Part shown: positions 26,128 through 35,657 of the stretch, one piece after another
How positions within the stretch are numbered: position 1 is the first letter of the stretch
How the letters are laid out: each line of letters opens with the position of its first letter
Source: Bacteroidales bacterium
Lineage (GTDB): Bacteria > Bacteroidota > Bacteroidia > Bacteroidales > GCA-2748055
Direction of reading: 5' to 3'
NCBI GenBank assembly: GCA_029210585.1
Contig: JARGFP010000016.1
Location: forward strand, 1 to 64,000
Length of the DNA stretch: 64,000 nucleotides
Notes under the pieces: model-generated
What the model saw: only the letters and a program-made list of their open reading frames with translations
Database searches by the model: none
Told to the model about the DNA's origin: nothing
Made by a program: the position numbers and the translations under genes

Positions 26128-27702
26128 ATGAAGAAAGCAATAAAAATCAACCTCAACGGCAGCATCTTTCATATCGATGAAGATGCTTATGAAATGCTGA
26201 AAAAATACCTCGACGCCATCAGCCGTCACTTTTCCAACAAGGAGGAAGGTGAAGAAATCCTGCGCGACATTGAATCCAGGATCGCGGAACTTTTCCAGGA
26301 AAAGAAAAAGAAAGAAGATGAGATCATCTCCATTTCCCTGGTAAAGGAGGTCATAGAAATCATGGGAGATCCTGAAGAGATTGTCGACCCGGTAGAAGAC
26401 GGAACCCGTGGTTCCGGAGGTACACAGTCCACATATACCGGTCGGTCACGCAGACTCTACCGTGATCCGGAGAACTCCGTATTGGGCGGTGTATCCGGCG
26501 GATTGGGCGCATATTTCAGCATTGATCCGCTGATCTTCAGGATCCTTTTCCTGGTATTCTTCTTTTTCGGAGGAGCCTCCATCCTGGTTTACCTGATTCT
26601 CTGGATCGTACTGCCAAAGGCAGAAACTGCTGCACAAAAACTGGAAATGCACGGAGAACCGGTAAATGTATCCAATATCGAAAAAAAAGTGCGCGAGGAG
26701 TATGAAGCCACCAAAGAAAACGTGAAAAAAGCAGCCAATTCCGAAACAGCAAAAAAGACGAAAAAAGCAGCAGGCAATGTTTTTTCGGAAATCGGGAAGA
26801 TCCTGATCCTGTTCGTTAAAGTGATGCTCATCCTGATAGGCACGGCATTCGTCATCTCAGGAATCGGTATCATCGTCGGACTGATCTCTGGAACATTCAT
26901 CGGGCTCCATGTCTTCCCGTTCTCAGATTACAGCTTTTCACTGGGCGACCTCCTGGTGCCGTTCTCTGACCCTGTAAGTATCACCTTGCTGATGATCGCG
27001 CTCACACTGCTATTCCTCATACCTGTTATCGCGATGATTTACGGACTGGTTAAACTGATCTTCGGGATCAGAACAAGGAACCGCGGACTCATGATCGGGT
27101 CGACCATGTTATGGTTCGTCGCACTGATCATGACCGTCGGGATACTGGCCATTGAAACCGGGAACTACTCCGACAACGGGACCAGCAGGACGAAGACAGA
27201 ACTATCGCTATCTTCCGATACACTGTTTGTCTCCCTTAACGAATTGCAGAAGCGGGAATTCGAGGATGACCTGGCATTTGATTTTGATATGGACAACCAG
27301 TGGTACCTCACCGAAGACCTGGACAGGATTTACGGACAGGTGGACCTGGACATTGAACCATCCGGCAACAGGGAAGCATGGGTTGAAATTGAAAAACGCT
27401 CCAAAGGAAAGAACAGGGAGGAAGCGGAGCGCAATACTGCGGATGTCACTTATAATTACAGGCTCCGGGGCAACAATCTTGAACTGAATCCCTATTTCTT
27501 TATTGATGGGGGCATCAAATGGAGGTTCCCCCGGGTGGAGATCACCCTGGAGATACCGGAAGGCAAATACGTGTACCTAGATACCGAAATCCGTGAAATC
27601 CTCGACGATGTGGACAATGTGGACCACATATCCGAATGGCGGATGGGCGGAAAACTATGGCTGATGACCGGTGATGGCCTGAAGCTGGTGGAAGAGGACT
27701 AG
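26128..27702 (+). CDS. PspC-domain membrane protein
   Basis: The 524-residue protein has a soluble N-terminus (MKKAIKINLNGSIFHIDEDAYEMLKKYLDAI, with a predicted helical stretch of about 100 residues). A PspC domain follows (RDPENSVLGGVSGGLGAYFSIDPLIFRILFLVFFFFGGASILVYLILWIVLP, about 111-163), then a Lys/Ala-rich link and three more hydrophobic segments (about 226-252, 285-312, 324-341). The C-terminal part is probably extracytoplasmic and beta-rich (LEITLEIPEGKYVYLD-like), resembling the toast-rack fold. PspC proteins respond to envelope stress; here PadR likely replaces PspB/PspA control. A strong hairpin ends the operon. Confidence 0.9.
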   Translation: MKKAIKINLNGSIFHIDEDAYEMLKKYLDAISRHFSNKEEGEEILRDIESRIAELFQEKKKKEDEIISISLVKEVIEIMGDPEEIVDPVEDGTRGSGGTQSTYTGRSRRLYRDPENSVLGGVSGGLGAYFSIDPLIFRILFLVFFFFGGASILVYLILWIVLPKAETAAQKLEMHGEPVNVSNIEKKVREEYEATKENVKKAANSETAKKTKKAAGNVFSEIGKILILFVKVMLILIGTAFVISGIGIIVGLISGTFIGLHVFPFSDYSFSLGDLLVPFSDPVSITLLMIALTLLFLIPVIAMIYGLVKLIFGIRTRNRGLMIGSTMLWFVALIMTVGILAIETGNYSDNGTSRTKTELSLSSDTLFVSLNELQKREFEDDLAFDFDMDNQWYLTEDLDRIYGQVDLDIEPSGNREAWVEIEKRSKGKNREEAERNTADVTYNYRLRGNNLELNPYFFIDGGIKWRFPRVEITLEIPEGKYVYLDTEIREILDDVDNVDHISEWRMGGKLWLMTGDGLKLVEED

Positions 27703-27730
27703 CTGAATCAAATCTGACTGAACATGCAAA

Positions 27731-27763
27731 AGACCTTCTCATTTGTTTGAGAAGGTCTTTTTT
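27731..27763. terminator. Bidirectional terminator between pspC and tRNA-Gln
   Basis: Perfect 11-base stem (27731-27741 with 27748-27758), a 6-base loop and a T-run on the plus strand; the A-run before it serves the minus strand. It ends the padR-pspC transcript and also the tRNA-Gln transcript coming from the other side. Confidence 0.92.
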
Positions 27764-27766
27764 GTG

Positions 27767-27839
27767 TTGACCCGCCAGGGCTCGAACCTGGACTCTTCTG
27801 AACCAAAATCAGACGTGTTGCCAATTACACCACGGGTCA
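27767..27839 (-). tRNA. tRNA-Gln (TTG)
   Basis: Cloverleaf on the minus strand: acceptor TGACCCG/CGGGTCA, D-arm with TAATTGGCA, anticodon stem TCTGA/TCAGA with loop TTTTGGT (anticodon TTG), T-arm CCAGGTTCGAGCCCTGG, discriminator A. CCA is not encoded. It reads glutamine CAA and CAG. Confidence 0.96.
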
Positions 27840-28048
27840 GTACCAATTTCCGATCTGCCTGATCTGCAGTTGTTCCTGCAGTTTTTACGGCGAATCGGGA
27901 TGCAAAGTTAAAACTTTTTCCTTTTTCTGGATATATTCAGTGTAGATTTCCAAGATTTTTTTCATTATGATCCTCACCTTTCTCCTGTTTCATGATTGCT
28001 TAATACCAGTTTAAGGTCTGCTCATTGCTGTTTCAATAATTTGCAGCT
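27840..28048. other. Intergenic region between tRNA-Gln and the YgjP-like gene
   Basis: About 210 AT-rich bases that should contain the tRNA-Gln promoter on the minus strand. No gene and no repeat was seen. Confidence 0.4.
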
Positions 28049-28768
28049 TCACGCAATGATCGTACTGTTCCTCAATTCCTTCCTATATGCCAGTGCCCCG
28101 GGCAGGATGGTCTCCAGGGCATCCCAGAAAGCCTTGCTGTGGTCCTTGTGGAGCGTATGTGCCAATTCATGCAGCATCACATATTCGATCAGGTGATCCG
28201 GCAGAAAGATCAACCCGCTGTTCAGACTGATATTGTTCCCTGAGGAGCAACTGCCCCAGCGTGTGCGCATTCTTCTTACCGTCAGCCGTGTATAGGGCAG
28301 GGAGTGTTTTTCTGAAAGTGACGCCAGGATCCCCGGCAGCAGCCGCTTCGCCTCCTTCAGCCCCAACTGTGCCACCAGGTCTTTCATAGCAGCCTGATGC
28401 TCCGGTTGTGCGGGATCATACCCCCTGGGAAGGGAAATCTCATAACCGGTTTCTGTCTCATTCACAACAAATTCCACATCATCTCCCTGTAAAACAACCA
28501 TGTCCCTGTTCCGCACAGGAATTACATCTCCCGCATCCCACACAAGATTTTTCTCTTTCAGACGTTTGATCTTCAAAGTCTTTTGACGGATCCAGTTGTT
28601 TTTTTCCATGACAAAACGTTCCGCACGATGAAAACTGCACCGGCCAGGCACGGTCACCCGGACCATTCCATCCGAACTGATCCTGATGGAAATATTCTTT
28701 GCCCTGCTGTTCCTGTGATACCGAACATCACCGATTTCATTATAATTGATCGTTTTTCCGTTTTTCAT
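28049..28768 (-). CDS. YgjP-like (DUF45) metallopeptidase
   Basis: The 239-residue cytoplasmic protein has the zincin motif H-E-x-x-H in VMLHELAHTLHKDHSKAFW (about residue 197), with the downstream His of KDHS as a likely third ligand. The family signature RMRTRWGSCSSGNNISLNSGLIFLP stands before it. Such M48-like YgjP proteins are widespread but their physiological substrate is not settled. Confidence 0.92.
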   Translation of the reverse strand: MKNGKTINYNEIGDVRYHRNSRAKNISIRISSDGMVRVTVPGRCSFHRAERFVMEKNNWIRQKTLKIKRLKEKNLVWDAGDVIPVRNRDMVVLQGDDVEFVVNETETGYEISLPRGYDPAQPEHQAAMKDLVAQLGLKEAKRLLPGILASLSEKHSLPYTRLTVRRMRTRWGSCSSGNNISLNSGLIFLPDHLIEYVMLHELAHTLHKDHSKAFWDALETILPGALAYRKELRNSTIIA

Positions 28769-28793
28769 TTCACAATTATCCCTTCATTATCTT

Positions 28794-28801
28794 TATCTTT
28801 G
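28794..28801 (+). promoter_or_regulatory. -7 box before the TolC gene
   Basis: TATCTTTG, a perfect TAnnTTTG match, 27 bases before the TolC-family ATG. No TTG is seen at -33. Confidence 0.5.
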
Positions 28802-28828
28802 AATTCGCATCTCCAAAAGTAATACATC

Positions 28829-30181
28829 ATGTATAAAAATATTGCTGCTGTCCTTATTTTCCTCCTGACAATTTCTGTTACCACCCCGGCCCAGGATAAC
28901 ATCTGGAGCCTGGAGGATTGTATCGGTTATGCCATGGAAAACAATATCACGATCAAACAGACGGAACTAAACACGCAATACAACCAGAATGTCCTGGACC
29001 AGTCAAAAATATCCAGGCTGCCAAATCTGAACGCCGGGGCCGATTACCGCTTTGGCTTCGGACGGGTCCTCGATCAGACTTCCTACCAATTTGAAAACAG
29101 CCAGCAAAATTATGTCGGGGTGAATCTCAGCTCTTCCGTGAATCTTTTTAACGGCTTTCAAAAGAAAAATACCATCGAGCAAAACCAATTGAATCTGCTT
29201 GCCAGCTACGAGGATGTTCAAAAGATAAAAAATGACATTTCCCTGAATATTGCAGCTGCCTACCTTCAAATACTATTCAGCGAAGAACTACTTTCCGTTG
29301 CGCAGAGCCAGGCTGATGTTACAAAACAACAGGTAGAAAGGACTCAGAAAATGGTGGATGCCGGGAAACTGGCCCGTGGAAATGCCCTGGAAATCCAGGC
29401 ACAGTATGCCGCAGAAGAACTCAACGTGGTGAATGCCGAAAACCAGCTGCAACTGGCCTACCTCAACCTGCAACAAATACTTGATCTTCCCTACGACCCT
29501 GCATTTGTTGTGGAAATGCCCGACCTTCCGGTACCCGGCGACAGCCTCCTCGAAATAAATGTGAAAGAAGTTTACGATATCGCCGCAACCATCATGCCCC
29601 AGGTCATGGGCTCGGAACTCAATCTTGAATCAGCACAAAAAGACCTTGATATTGCAATCGGAATGCGCTACCCGACACTTACCCTTTCAGGCAATACAAG
29701 GACCGATTACTCAGACCTTGCTCGCTATCCCGATCCGCTGGAAGTTGGCAGGAAATATACCTTTGCCGAACAAATGTCTGACAATATCAGCGTTGGCATC
29801 GGTCTTTCCCTGAACATCCCGATTTTCAATGGCGGACAGGTCAATACGGCTGTGTCAAATGCCCGGATCGGGATTGAAAATGCAAGACTGGAGGTCCAGA
29901 ACATGAAAAACAACCTGTACCGGGATATCCAGCAGGCCTATGCTGATGCCCTGGCAGCCCTGAAGAAATTTGAATCCACCGAAAAAGCACTCATCTCGAT
30001 GGAAGAGTCCTTCAGCTATACAGAAAAGAAATTTGAAGTGGGACTGGTCAATACCGTCGACTATAACACATCGAAAAACCAGCTCACCATGACCCAATCC
30101 GACCTGCTTCAGGCAAAATATGACTTTATATTTAAAACCAAAATTCTCAATTTCTATCAAGGAGATCCCATAACTTTATAA
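28829..30181 (+). CDS. TolC-family outer membrane efflux protein
   Basis: The 450-residue outer membrane channel starts with a signal peptide (AAVLIFLLTISVTTPAQD). The barrel/helix repeat appears twice (WSLEDCIGYAMENNITIKQTEL and DIAATIMPQVMGSELNLESAQKDLDIA), with the typical LSLNIPIFNGGQVNTAV and YRDIQQAYADALAALKKFEST. It forms the exit duct of a tripartite efflux or secretion system. It precedes the periplasmic adaptor by 24 bases; no inner-membrane pump follows. Confidence 0.93.
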   Translation: MYKNIAAVLIFLLTISVTTPAQDNIWSLEDCIGYAMENNITIKQTELNTQYNQNVLDQSKISRLPNLNAGADYRFGFGRVLDQTSYQFENSQQNYVGVNLSSSVNLFNGFQKKNTIEQNQLNLLASYEDVQKIKNDISLNIAAAYLQILFSEELLSVAQSQADVTKQQVERTQKMVDAGKLARGNALEIQAQYAAEELNVVNAENQLQLAYLNLQQILDLPYDPAFVVEMPDLPVPGDSLLEINVKEVYDIAATIMPQVMGSELNLESAQKDLDIAIGMRYPTLTLSGNTRTDYSDLARYPDPLEVGRKYTFAEQMSDNISVGIGLSLNIPIFNGGQVNTAVSNARIGIENARLEVQNMKNNLYRDIQQAYADALAALKKFESTEKALISMEESFSYTEKKFEVGLVNTVDYNTSKNQLTMTQSDLLQAKYDFIFKTKILNFYQGDPITL

Positions 30182-30205
30182 TACCCCAACATCACACCAA
30201 GCATC

Positions 30206-31552
30206 ATGAAATCAAAAAAGATCCTCATCATACTATCTGTTGTCCTCGTCGTTTTACTGATCATCCTGGGAATAGGTAAAAAACTGGGGTGGTTTGGCGG
30301 TGAAGCCTACATTAAGGTAGCCGTTGAAACCGGTGAGCAACGCGATATCACCGAGATCATTACAGCCAACGGAAAAATACAGCCCGAAACCGAAGTGAAA
30401 ATATCACCGGACGTCTCCGGGGAAATCGTTGAGCTGGCAGTCAAAGAGGGTGATAAAGTTGAAAAAGGACAATTTTTGCTCAAAATCAAACCCGACAACT
30501 ACATCATGATCCGCAACAGGTCGGAAGCCGCTCTCAATAACGCAAAGGCAAGACTGAAACAGGCCGAAGCACAGCTTCATATGAGCAAACTGGATTTCGA
30601 GCGGAACAGGCAATTGTATGAGCAAAATGCAATTTCCGATGCTGAATATGAACAGTCCGAAACGACTTATTATACCGCCAGGGCAGAAAAGGAAGCTGCC
30701 GAATTCTCCGTGCAAAGTGCACAGGCTGCACTCGAAGAGGCAGCAGAAAACCTGCAAAAAACATCCATCTATGCACCCATGAGCGGCACCATTTCAGCAT
30801 TGAATGTGGAACTGGGCGAACGCGTGGTTGGTACAGAACTGATGTCTGGTACGGAGATCCTCCGGCTTGCAGACCTCAGCATGATGGAGGTCGAGGTAGA
30901 AGTAAACGAAAACGACATCGTCAGGGTCGCCTATATGGATACTGCCCTGATTGAAGTAGACGCGTATCTCGATACAAAATTCAAGGGTGTTGTTACAGAA
31001 ATTCCTGTTTCTGCAAATGTCACCGGGATCACCACCGACCAGGTGACCAATTTTAATGTGAAGATCAGGCTGCTGCCCGAATCATACAAAGACAAAGTTT
31101 CAAAAACAAATCCCTATCCGCTCCGACCCGGAATGTCGGCCACAACCGATATCCAGACCGAAGTACGGAAAGAAACTTACTCCATCCCCATCCAGGCAGT
31201 AACAACAAGGCTTCCCGGACAGGAAAAGGAAGAAAAAGAGGATGAGAAAATTAACGATGAACAGACCGAAGCTTCTATCAGCTCCACCGGTGAAATGTCC
31301 GTAACCAGTAAAAAAACCATGGCAGCTGCGGAACAGGAAAAAATTACCGTGGTATTCGCGGAGGAAGAGGGTAAAGCCGTTATGAAACCCGTTAAAACAG
31401 GGATACAGGACAATAACTATATCGAGATCCTCGAAGGACTTGCCCCCGGAGACCGTGTGATCATTGCGCCTTACTCAGCTGTGTCAAAGGAACTGGGTGA
31501 CGGCACGAATGTGGAAGTGGTACCTGAAGACCGTTTATTCTCCGAAGATTAG
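30206..31552 (+). CDS. Periplasmic adaptor subunit (HlyD/MacA type)
   Basis: The 448-residue membrane-fusion protein has one N-terminal membrane helix (ILIILSVVLVVLLIILGIG). The biotinyl-like hairpin is present (GKIQPETEVKISPDVSGEIVELAVKEGDKVEKGQFLLKI), then a long coiled coil (about 105-185) and YAPMSGTISALNVELGERV. The C-terminus carries a low-complexity acidic insert (about 332-375, many E, K, T, S) before GLAPGDRVIIAPYSAVSKEL. It links the TolC channel to an inner-membrane transporter, which should be a MacB-like ABC or RND protein, but none is encoded nearby. Translation runs on to tsaB after 20 bases. Confidence 0.92.
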   Translation: MKSKKILIILSVVLVVLLIILGIGKKLGWFGGEAYIKVAVETGEQRDITEIITANGKIQPETEVKISPDVSGEIVELAVKEGDKVEKGQFLLKIKPDNYIMIRNRSEAALNNAKARLKQAEAQLHMSKLDFERNRQLYEQNAISDAEYEQSETTYYTARAEKEAAEFSVQSAQAALEEAAENLQKTSIYAPMSGTISALNVELGERVVGTELMSGTEILRLADLSMMEVEVEVNENDIVRVAYMDTALIEVDAYLDTKFKGVVTEIPVSANVTGITTDQVTNFNVKIRLLPESYKDKVSKTNPYPLRPGMSATTDIQTEVRKETYSIPIQAVTTRLPGQEKEEKEDEKINDEQTEASISSTGEMSVTSKKTMAAAEQEKITVVFAEEEGKAVMKPVKTGIQDNNYIEILEGLAPGDRVIIAPYSAVSKELGDGTNVEVVPEDRLFSED

Positions 31553-31572
31553 TAACCATAAAACCTTTCCAT

Positions 31573-32292
31573 ATGCCTGCTGAACCATTGATCCTTCACC
31601 TCGAAACTGCAACCAATGTTTGCTCGGTAGCGATCAGTCAGGGAGAGAACATGCTGGCCACCAGGGAAAGCGTGGAAGACCGTTCCCACGGAACCCTGCT
31701 GACAGTATTCGTGAAAGAAGTATTGAAGGAAACCGGGAAGAATGCGGATCAACTGGATGCTGTTGCCATCAGCAAGGGCCCGGGATCCTATACCGGGCTG
31801 AGAATAGGTGTTTCTGTGGCAAAAGGAATCGCCTATGCGCAGAATATTCCTGTAATCGGCATCCTCACGCTCCAATCCATGACGCTCACCGCGCTGGAAA
31901 ACCATGAGGTGCGGCAACTGCAGCAGGAACACCCCGGCCTCCTGTTCAGCCCGATGATCGATGCGCGGCGCATGGAGGTGTTCTCCGCCATTTATAATGC
32001 CCGGATGAAGGAAACAACACCGGTTTCGGCGGTCATCGTTGAAGAAAACAGCTTTGAAAAGATACTTGATCAACACCATATTGTGTTTTTCGGGAACGGT
32101 GCAGACAAGATCCGGGACACCATCCGGCATGAAAATGCACATTTCATCAAAGGGATCGAACCCACCTCAAAACAAATGATACCGTTGGCATTAGCAGCAT
32201 TTCACAAACAACAATTTGAGGATACGGCATATTTCGAACCTTTCTACCTGAAGGACTTTATTGCCACCATCCCCAGGAAGAAGGTGTTCTGA
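31573..32292 (+). CDS. tsaB: tRNA threonylcarbamoyladenosine biosynthesis protein TsaB
   Basis: TsaB scaffolds the TsaD/TsaE complex that makes N6-threonylcarbamoyladenosine at position 37 of ANN-decoding tRNAs. The 239 residues open with PLILHLETATNVCSVAIS. They include the family motif AISKGPGSYTGLRIGVSVAKGIAY and then SPMIDARRMEVFSAIYN. The ATPase residues of its paralogue TsaD are not expected here. Position after an efflux adaptor is fortuitous as far as I can tell. Confidence 0.93.
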   Translation: MPAEPLILHLETATNVCSVAISQGENMLATRESVEDRSHGTLLTVFVKEVLKETGKNADQLDAVAISKGPGSYTGLRIGVSVAKGIAYAQNIPVIGILTLQSMTLTALENHEVRQLQQEHPGLLFSPMIDARRMEVFSAIYNARMKETTPVSAVIVEENSFEKILDQHHIVFFGNGADKIRDTIRHENAHFIKGIEPTSKQMIPLALAAFHKQQFEDTAYFEPFYLKDFIATIPRKKVF

Positions 32293-32305
32293 CATGCATT
32301 CAGTA

Positions 32306-32336
32306 TTGTCTTAAAACAATTAATTTCCTTATTTTG
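32306..32336 (+). promoter_or_regulatory. Promoter of efp
   Basis: TTG at 32306-32308, 20 bases, then TTATTTTG (32329-32336), one mismatch to TAnnTTTG. The spacing is the same as before ilvE. Confidence 0.5.
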
Positions 32337-32365
32337 CAACCGCTAATCAATGTAAAAACACAATA

Positions 32366-32935
32366 ATGGCATCAACCTCAGATTTCAGAAACGGGCTGGT
32401 ACTCGAATACAATGATGATCTTTACGTGATCGTACAGTTTCAGCACGTAAAGCCCGGCAAAGGCCCTGCTTTTGTAAGAACAAAACTAAAGAGCCTGACC
32501 ACTGGAAAAGTAGTGGACAATACCTTTTCAGCCGGAGTTAAAGTAAATACCGCACGCGTTGAAAGACGTCCATACCAGTTCCTGTACAAAGATGACCTCG
32601 GGTATAATTTTATGCACCAGGAAACCTTTGAACAGATCGTTATCGAAGAGAAACTGGTGGAAAATCCCGACCTCATGAAGGAGGGACAGCTGGTGGAAAT
32701 CGTCGTTCATGCCGACAATGAAACACCTCTTTCCTGCGAGCTCCCCCCGTTCGTTGAACTGGAAATCACCTATTCTGAACCCGGTGTAAGGGGAGATACA
32801 TCATCATCCACGGCCCTCAAGCCAGCCACCCTGGAAACCGGGGCCACAGTGATGGTCCCCATTTTCATTGAACAGGGCGAGACCATCAAAGTAGATACAC
32901 GCGACCGCTCCTACTCGGAACGCGTAAAAAAATAG
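32366..32935 (+). CDS. efp: Elongation factor P
   Basis: EF-P binds next to the P-site tRNA and rescues ribosomes stalled at polyproline. The 189 residues have the three-domain layout: KOW-like N-terminus with the loop KPGKGPAF (Lys32 at the tip, the residue modified in many bacteria), a middle OB domain ([19 protein letters not shown]) and a C-terminal OB domain ending [11 protein letters not shown]. No lysyl-modifying enzyme (EpmA/B) is in the window, so the modification state is unknown. Confidence 0.97.
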   Translation: MASTSDFRNGLVLEYNDDLYVIVQFQHVKPGKGPAFVRTKLKSLTTGKVVDNTFSAGVKVNTARVERRPYQFLYKDDLGYNFMHQETFEQIVIEEKLVENPDLMKEGQLVEIVVHADNETPLSCELPPFVELEITYSEPGVRGDTSSSTALKPATLETGATVMVPIFIEQGETIKVDTRDRSYSERVKK

Positions 32936-32957
32936 AAACCAATTCAGCTGACATCCC

Positions 32958-34187
32958 ATGCCCAGGTTCCTGAACAGATTGCAGATCTCAACTTTCAAGC
33001 TCAATGCGCTGCTGGATATCACCCTGGCCATCAATGATAATGTATCGATCGATGAACTGGTAAGAAGGTTCGAGAAACTGCTCACTGACGACCTGTCCAT
33101 TGGCAAGGTGATGGTGATCAAACTGGGAGAAAAATGGGAATGCCTGCTCAATTCCGGCTTCAGCAGCAACTTTTTCAGCCAACTCGACATTGCTGCCGAC
33201 CTGCTGAAGTACGATGAAATAATGCATGTCACCTCGGAACCCGGACTATTCCCCGAGCCAATTGATCTTGTGATCCCGGTCACCCACAAAGATGAACCCA
33301 TCGCCTATGTGCTGATCGGGGATATCGAAGAGGAGGGAGAAGGCATGAGTCCGATCCTGAAACACCAGCGATTCATCCAGACACTTTCCAACGTCATTAT
33401 CGTGGCAGTCGAAAACAAGCGACTCTTCAGGGAATCCCTCAGGCAGGAGGCCCTGAAAAGGGAAATGGAACTGGCAAGCAAGATGCAATCCATGCTCATT
33501 CCCAGGAAAGAACAGCTGCCCGACAACCAACACATCAGGATGCATGCATTTTACCACCCCCATTATGAGGTGGGCGGGGATTATTATGACGTGATTAAAC
33601 TCAATGAGAAGGAAATCGGTTTCTGCATTGCCGATGTGTCCGGGAAGGGAATTTCTGCAGCCATCCTCATGTCGAATTTCCAGGCCAACCTGCAGGCCCT
33701 GTTCAGTGAAGAAATCTCACTTGAACTATTGCTGACCAGGCTGAACCGCCGGGTAATGAGAAGTGCCAAGGGAGAAAAATTCATCACACTGTTCATCGGA
33801 AAATACAACTTCGATACCCGCGAGCTGAAATATGTAAATGCAGGGCACAATCCCCCTATACTCTATAAAACCGTCTCAAAAGAGTTCATCCAGCTCACCA
33901 ACGGATCGGTCGGGATGGGAATGCTCGACGAACTCCCCTTTGTGGAGGTTCAAACCGTCCAGATGGACGAACGCTCCAAGTTATTGTGCTTTACCGACGG
34001 ACTGGTGGAAGTACTTAATGATTCCGGGATCGAATTTGGTACGGAAAAACTGGAGGTGGAAATGCGCAACGATGATCCTATCGATGTCAATATAGCATCG
34101 ATCATAAAAAAACAAGGGATCCTTGAAGGAAGTGCATCCATCTTCGATGATATCTCAATTCTCAGCGCCGAGTTTCCCGGTACCTGA
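32958..34187 (+). CDS. SpoIIE-type PP2C serine phosphatase
   Basis: The 409-residue protein joins an N-terminal GAF-like sensory region (about 1-150) to a coiled link (LFRESLRQEALKREMELASKMQSMLIP). A PP2C/SpoIIE catalytic domain follows. The metal-binding motifs are visible: GGDYYDVIKLNEKEIGFCIADVSGKGISAAILMS, YVNAGHNPPILY and CFTDGLVEVLND. Such RsbU-like enzymes usually dephosphorylate STAS anti-anti-sigma factors, but no STAS or HATPase gene is adjacent. Its last 33 bases overlap the oppositely oriented O-antigen ligase gene. Confidence 0.93.
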   Translation: MPRFLNRLQISTFKLNALLDITLAINDNVSIDELVRRFEKLLTDDLSIGKVMVIKLGEKWECLLNSGFSSNFFSQLDIAADLLKYDEIMHVTSEPGLFPEPIDLVIPVTHKDEPIAYVLIGDIEEEGEGMSPILKHQRFIQTLSNVIIVAVENKRLFRESLRQEALKREMELASKMQSMLIPRKEQLPDNQHIRMHAFYHPHYEVGGDYYDVIKLNEKEIGFCIADVSGKGISAAILMSNFQANLQALFSEEISLELLLTRLNRRVMRSAKGEKFITLFIGKYNFDTRELKYVNAGHNPPILYKTVSKEFIQLTNGSVGMGMLDELPFVEVQTVQMDERSKLLCFTDGLVEVLNDSGIEFGTEKLEVEMRNDDPIDVNIASIIKKQGILEGSASIFDDISILSAEFPGT

Positions 34188-35657
34188 TTCCTCCTCCGGC
34201 CGGTCCTCACGCTCCCCTTCCTCCATGTGGAACAACTCCATGGCCACCAGCATGGCTGTGAATCCCCAGAACAAGGCCGACGCCTTGTCGGTATCCAGGA
34301 AATTATTGAGGATACCATGAATATAGTAGGTCACCAACCCGGTCAGGATCCCGAGGGAAAATACCCTGATGAACCGCGACTTTGCCCGCAGGTGTACCCT
34401 GATACCGGTGGCAATGGTGGTTCCAATGATCAACAGGATGGAGAGCATGCCAAATACCCCTGACTCTGACAGGGGCCCCAGGTATTCGCTGTGTGCGGTT
34501 CCCCTGGTTCCGAAATTGGTACTGATCTCCGTCCGCTCAAAGGAGCGCTGAAAACGCGCATACTCAAATTGATAGGTCCCGGGACCAAAACCAAGGATCG
34601 GTCTTTCTTTCCACATCCTGATGGCACAGCTCCACCGGTTGATCCGTTCCAGGTTCGACTGGTCATTGCTGATATTGTAAATGGACTGAACATGTTCTGC
34701 CAGGTCCCCGGAGGATTTTGTCCTGTTGTCCTCCATCCGCATGATGATCATGGGTTGAAATACAAAGAACAATGCCACAAGCACCCCACCAGCCAGTGCG
34801 ACAAACTCCAGCCTGATCCGCAGCTTAATGACTGCCCATACTCCTGCAGCCCCGATCAGGCTTACCCAGGCAGCCCGGGTATAGGAAAAAAGGATGGCAA
34901 AAGCGAAATAGAGGGTCAGCAGCACAATAAGGAACCGCGAGTTCAAATCCCTTTTCCGGGTTACAGCCAGGAATGTGATCAGCACCGGGAAAAGAAATGC
35001 AAGCGTTGCCCCGTAAGAGGTATGGTCCTTGTAAAATGGCTGCATCATGCTGTGCGCCATCATCTGGTTGTCAAGTCCGTGTTCAGAGTGTCTTATGAGC
35101 GTATAGATAATTACCAGGGAAAAAGTCATGACATACATCCAGACATATCGCTTCATCAGGATACGCTTGCGGAATACCTCAATCGCGATAAAATAAAAAC
35201 CGGCAATGAACCACAACCGGGAGACAAAAAACTTGACAGACACCAGGGGGTCGCTGCTGGAAATGATCGTTATGGCCATCCATGCCAGGTGCAAATAAAT
35301 GGCCAGCGTTACAGGATGCCGCAGGATTTTCAGGTCGGTCCGCATGCCTCCCAGGTAACGCAGGATATACAATACCAGCAGCATGACCAGCAAAGGCTCT
35401 GTCGGAAGGTAGAGATCAACACCTAGCTTTTCAACAAAATAACTGAGCTGCAGGGAAAGCGGGGCAAAAAAAACAATGGAAAGCAACAGGATATCCAGGC
35501 GGGTAAAGCCCACCAGTACGAATAACAGCACCACAGGCAACAGCGGCAGGTAATACACCTCGAAGGCAATAAAAACCGCATTCACCAACACAAAGGCAAG
35601 GGCTGTAACCCAAAGCCACCATGGCGTTTTTATATGCATGCTGAATGCCTGCATCAA
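34155..35657 (-). CDS. O-antigen ligase-like (Wzy/WaaL) membrane protein
   Basis: The 500-residue integral membrane protein has about a dozen hydrophobic helices. One large loop (about 330-395) contains the Wzy_C-type motif ILGFGPGTYQFEYARF. It could join O-antigen chains to lipid A-core, or polymerise repeat units; sequence cannot separate the two. It shares four bases (ATGA) with the length-control gene upstream, so the two are translationally coupled. The tail is cytoplasmic and acidic. Confidence 0.85.
   Translation of the reverse strand: MMQAFSMHIKTPWWLWVTALAFVLVNAVFIAFEVYYLPLLPVVLLFVLVGFTRLDILLLSIVFFAPLSLQLSYFVEKLGVDLYLPTEPLLVMLLVLYILRYLGGMRTDLKILRHPVTLAIYLHLAWMAITIISSSDPLVSVKFFVSRLWFIAGFYFIAIEVFRKRILMKRYVWMYVMTFSLVIIYTLIRHSEHGLDNQMMAHSMMQPFYKDHTSYGATLAFLFPVLITFLAVTRKRDLNSRFLIVLLTLYFAFAILFSYTRAAWVSLIGAAGVWAVIKLRIRLEFVALAGGVLVALFFVFQPMIIMRMEDNRTKSSGDLAEHVQSIYNISNDQSNLERINRWSCAIRMWKERPILGFGPGTYQFEYARFQRSFERTEISTNFGTRGTAHSEYLGPLSESGVFGMLSILLIIGTTIATGIRVHLRAKSRFIRVFSLGILTGLVTYYIHGILNNFLDTDKASALFWGFTAMLVAMELFHMEEGEREDRPEEESGTGKLGAEN

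Noticed and set aside
34491-35426. 311-residue plus-strand open frame
   Set aside because: Antisense to the O-antigen ligase-like gene; no motif and unusual composition.
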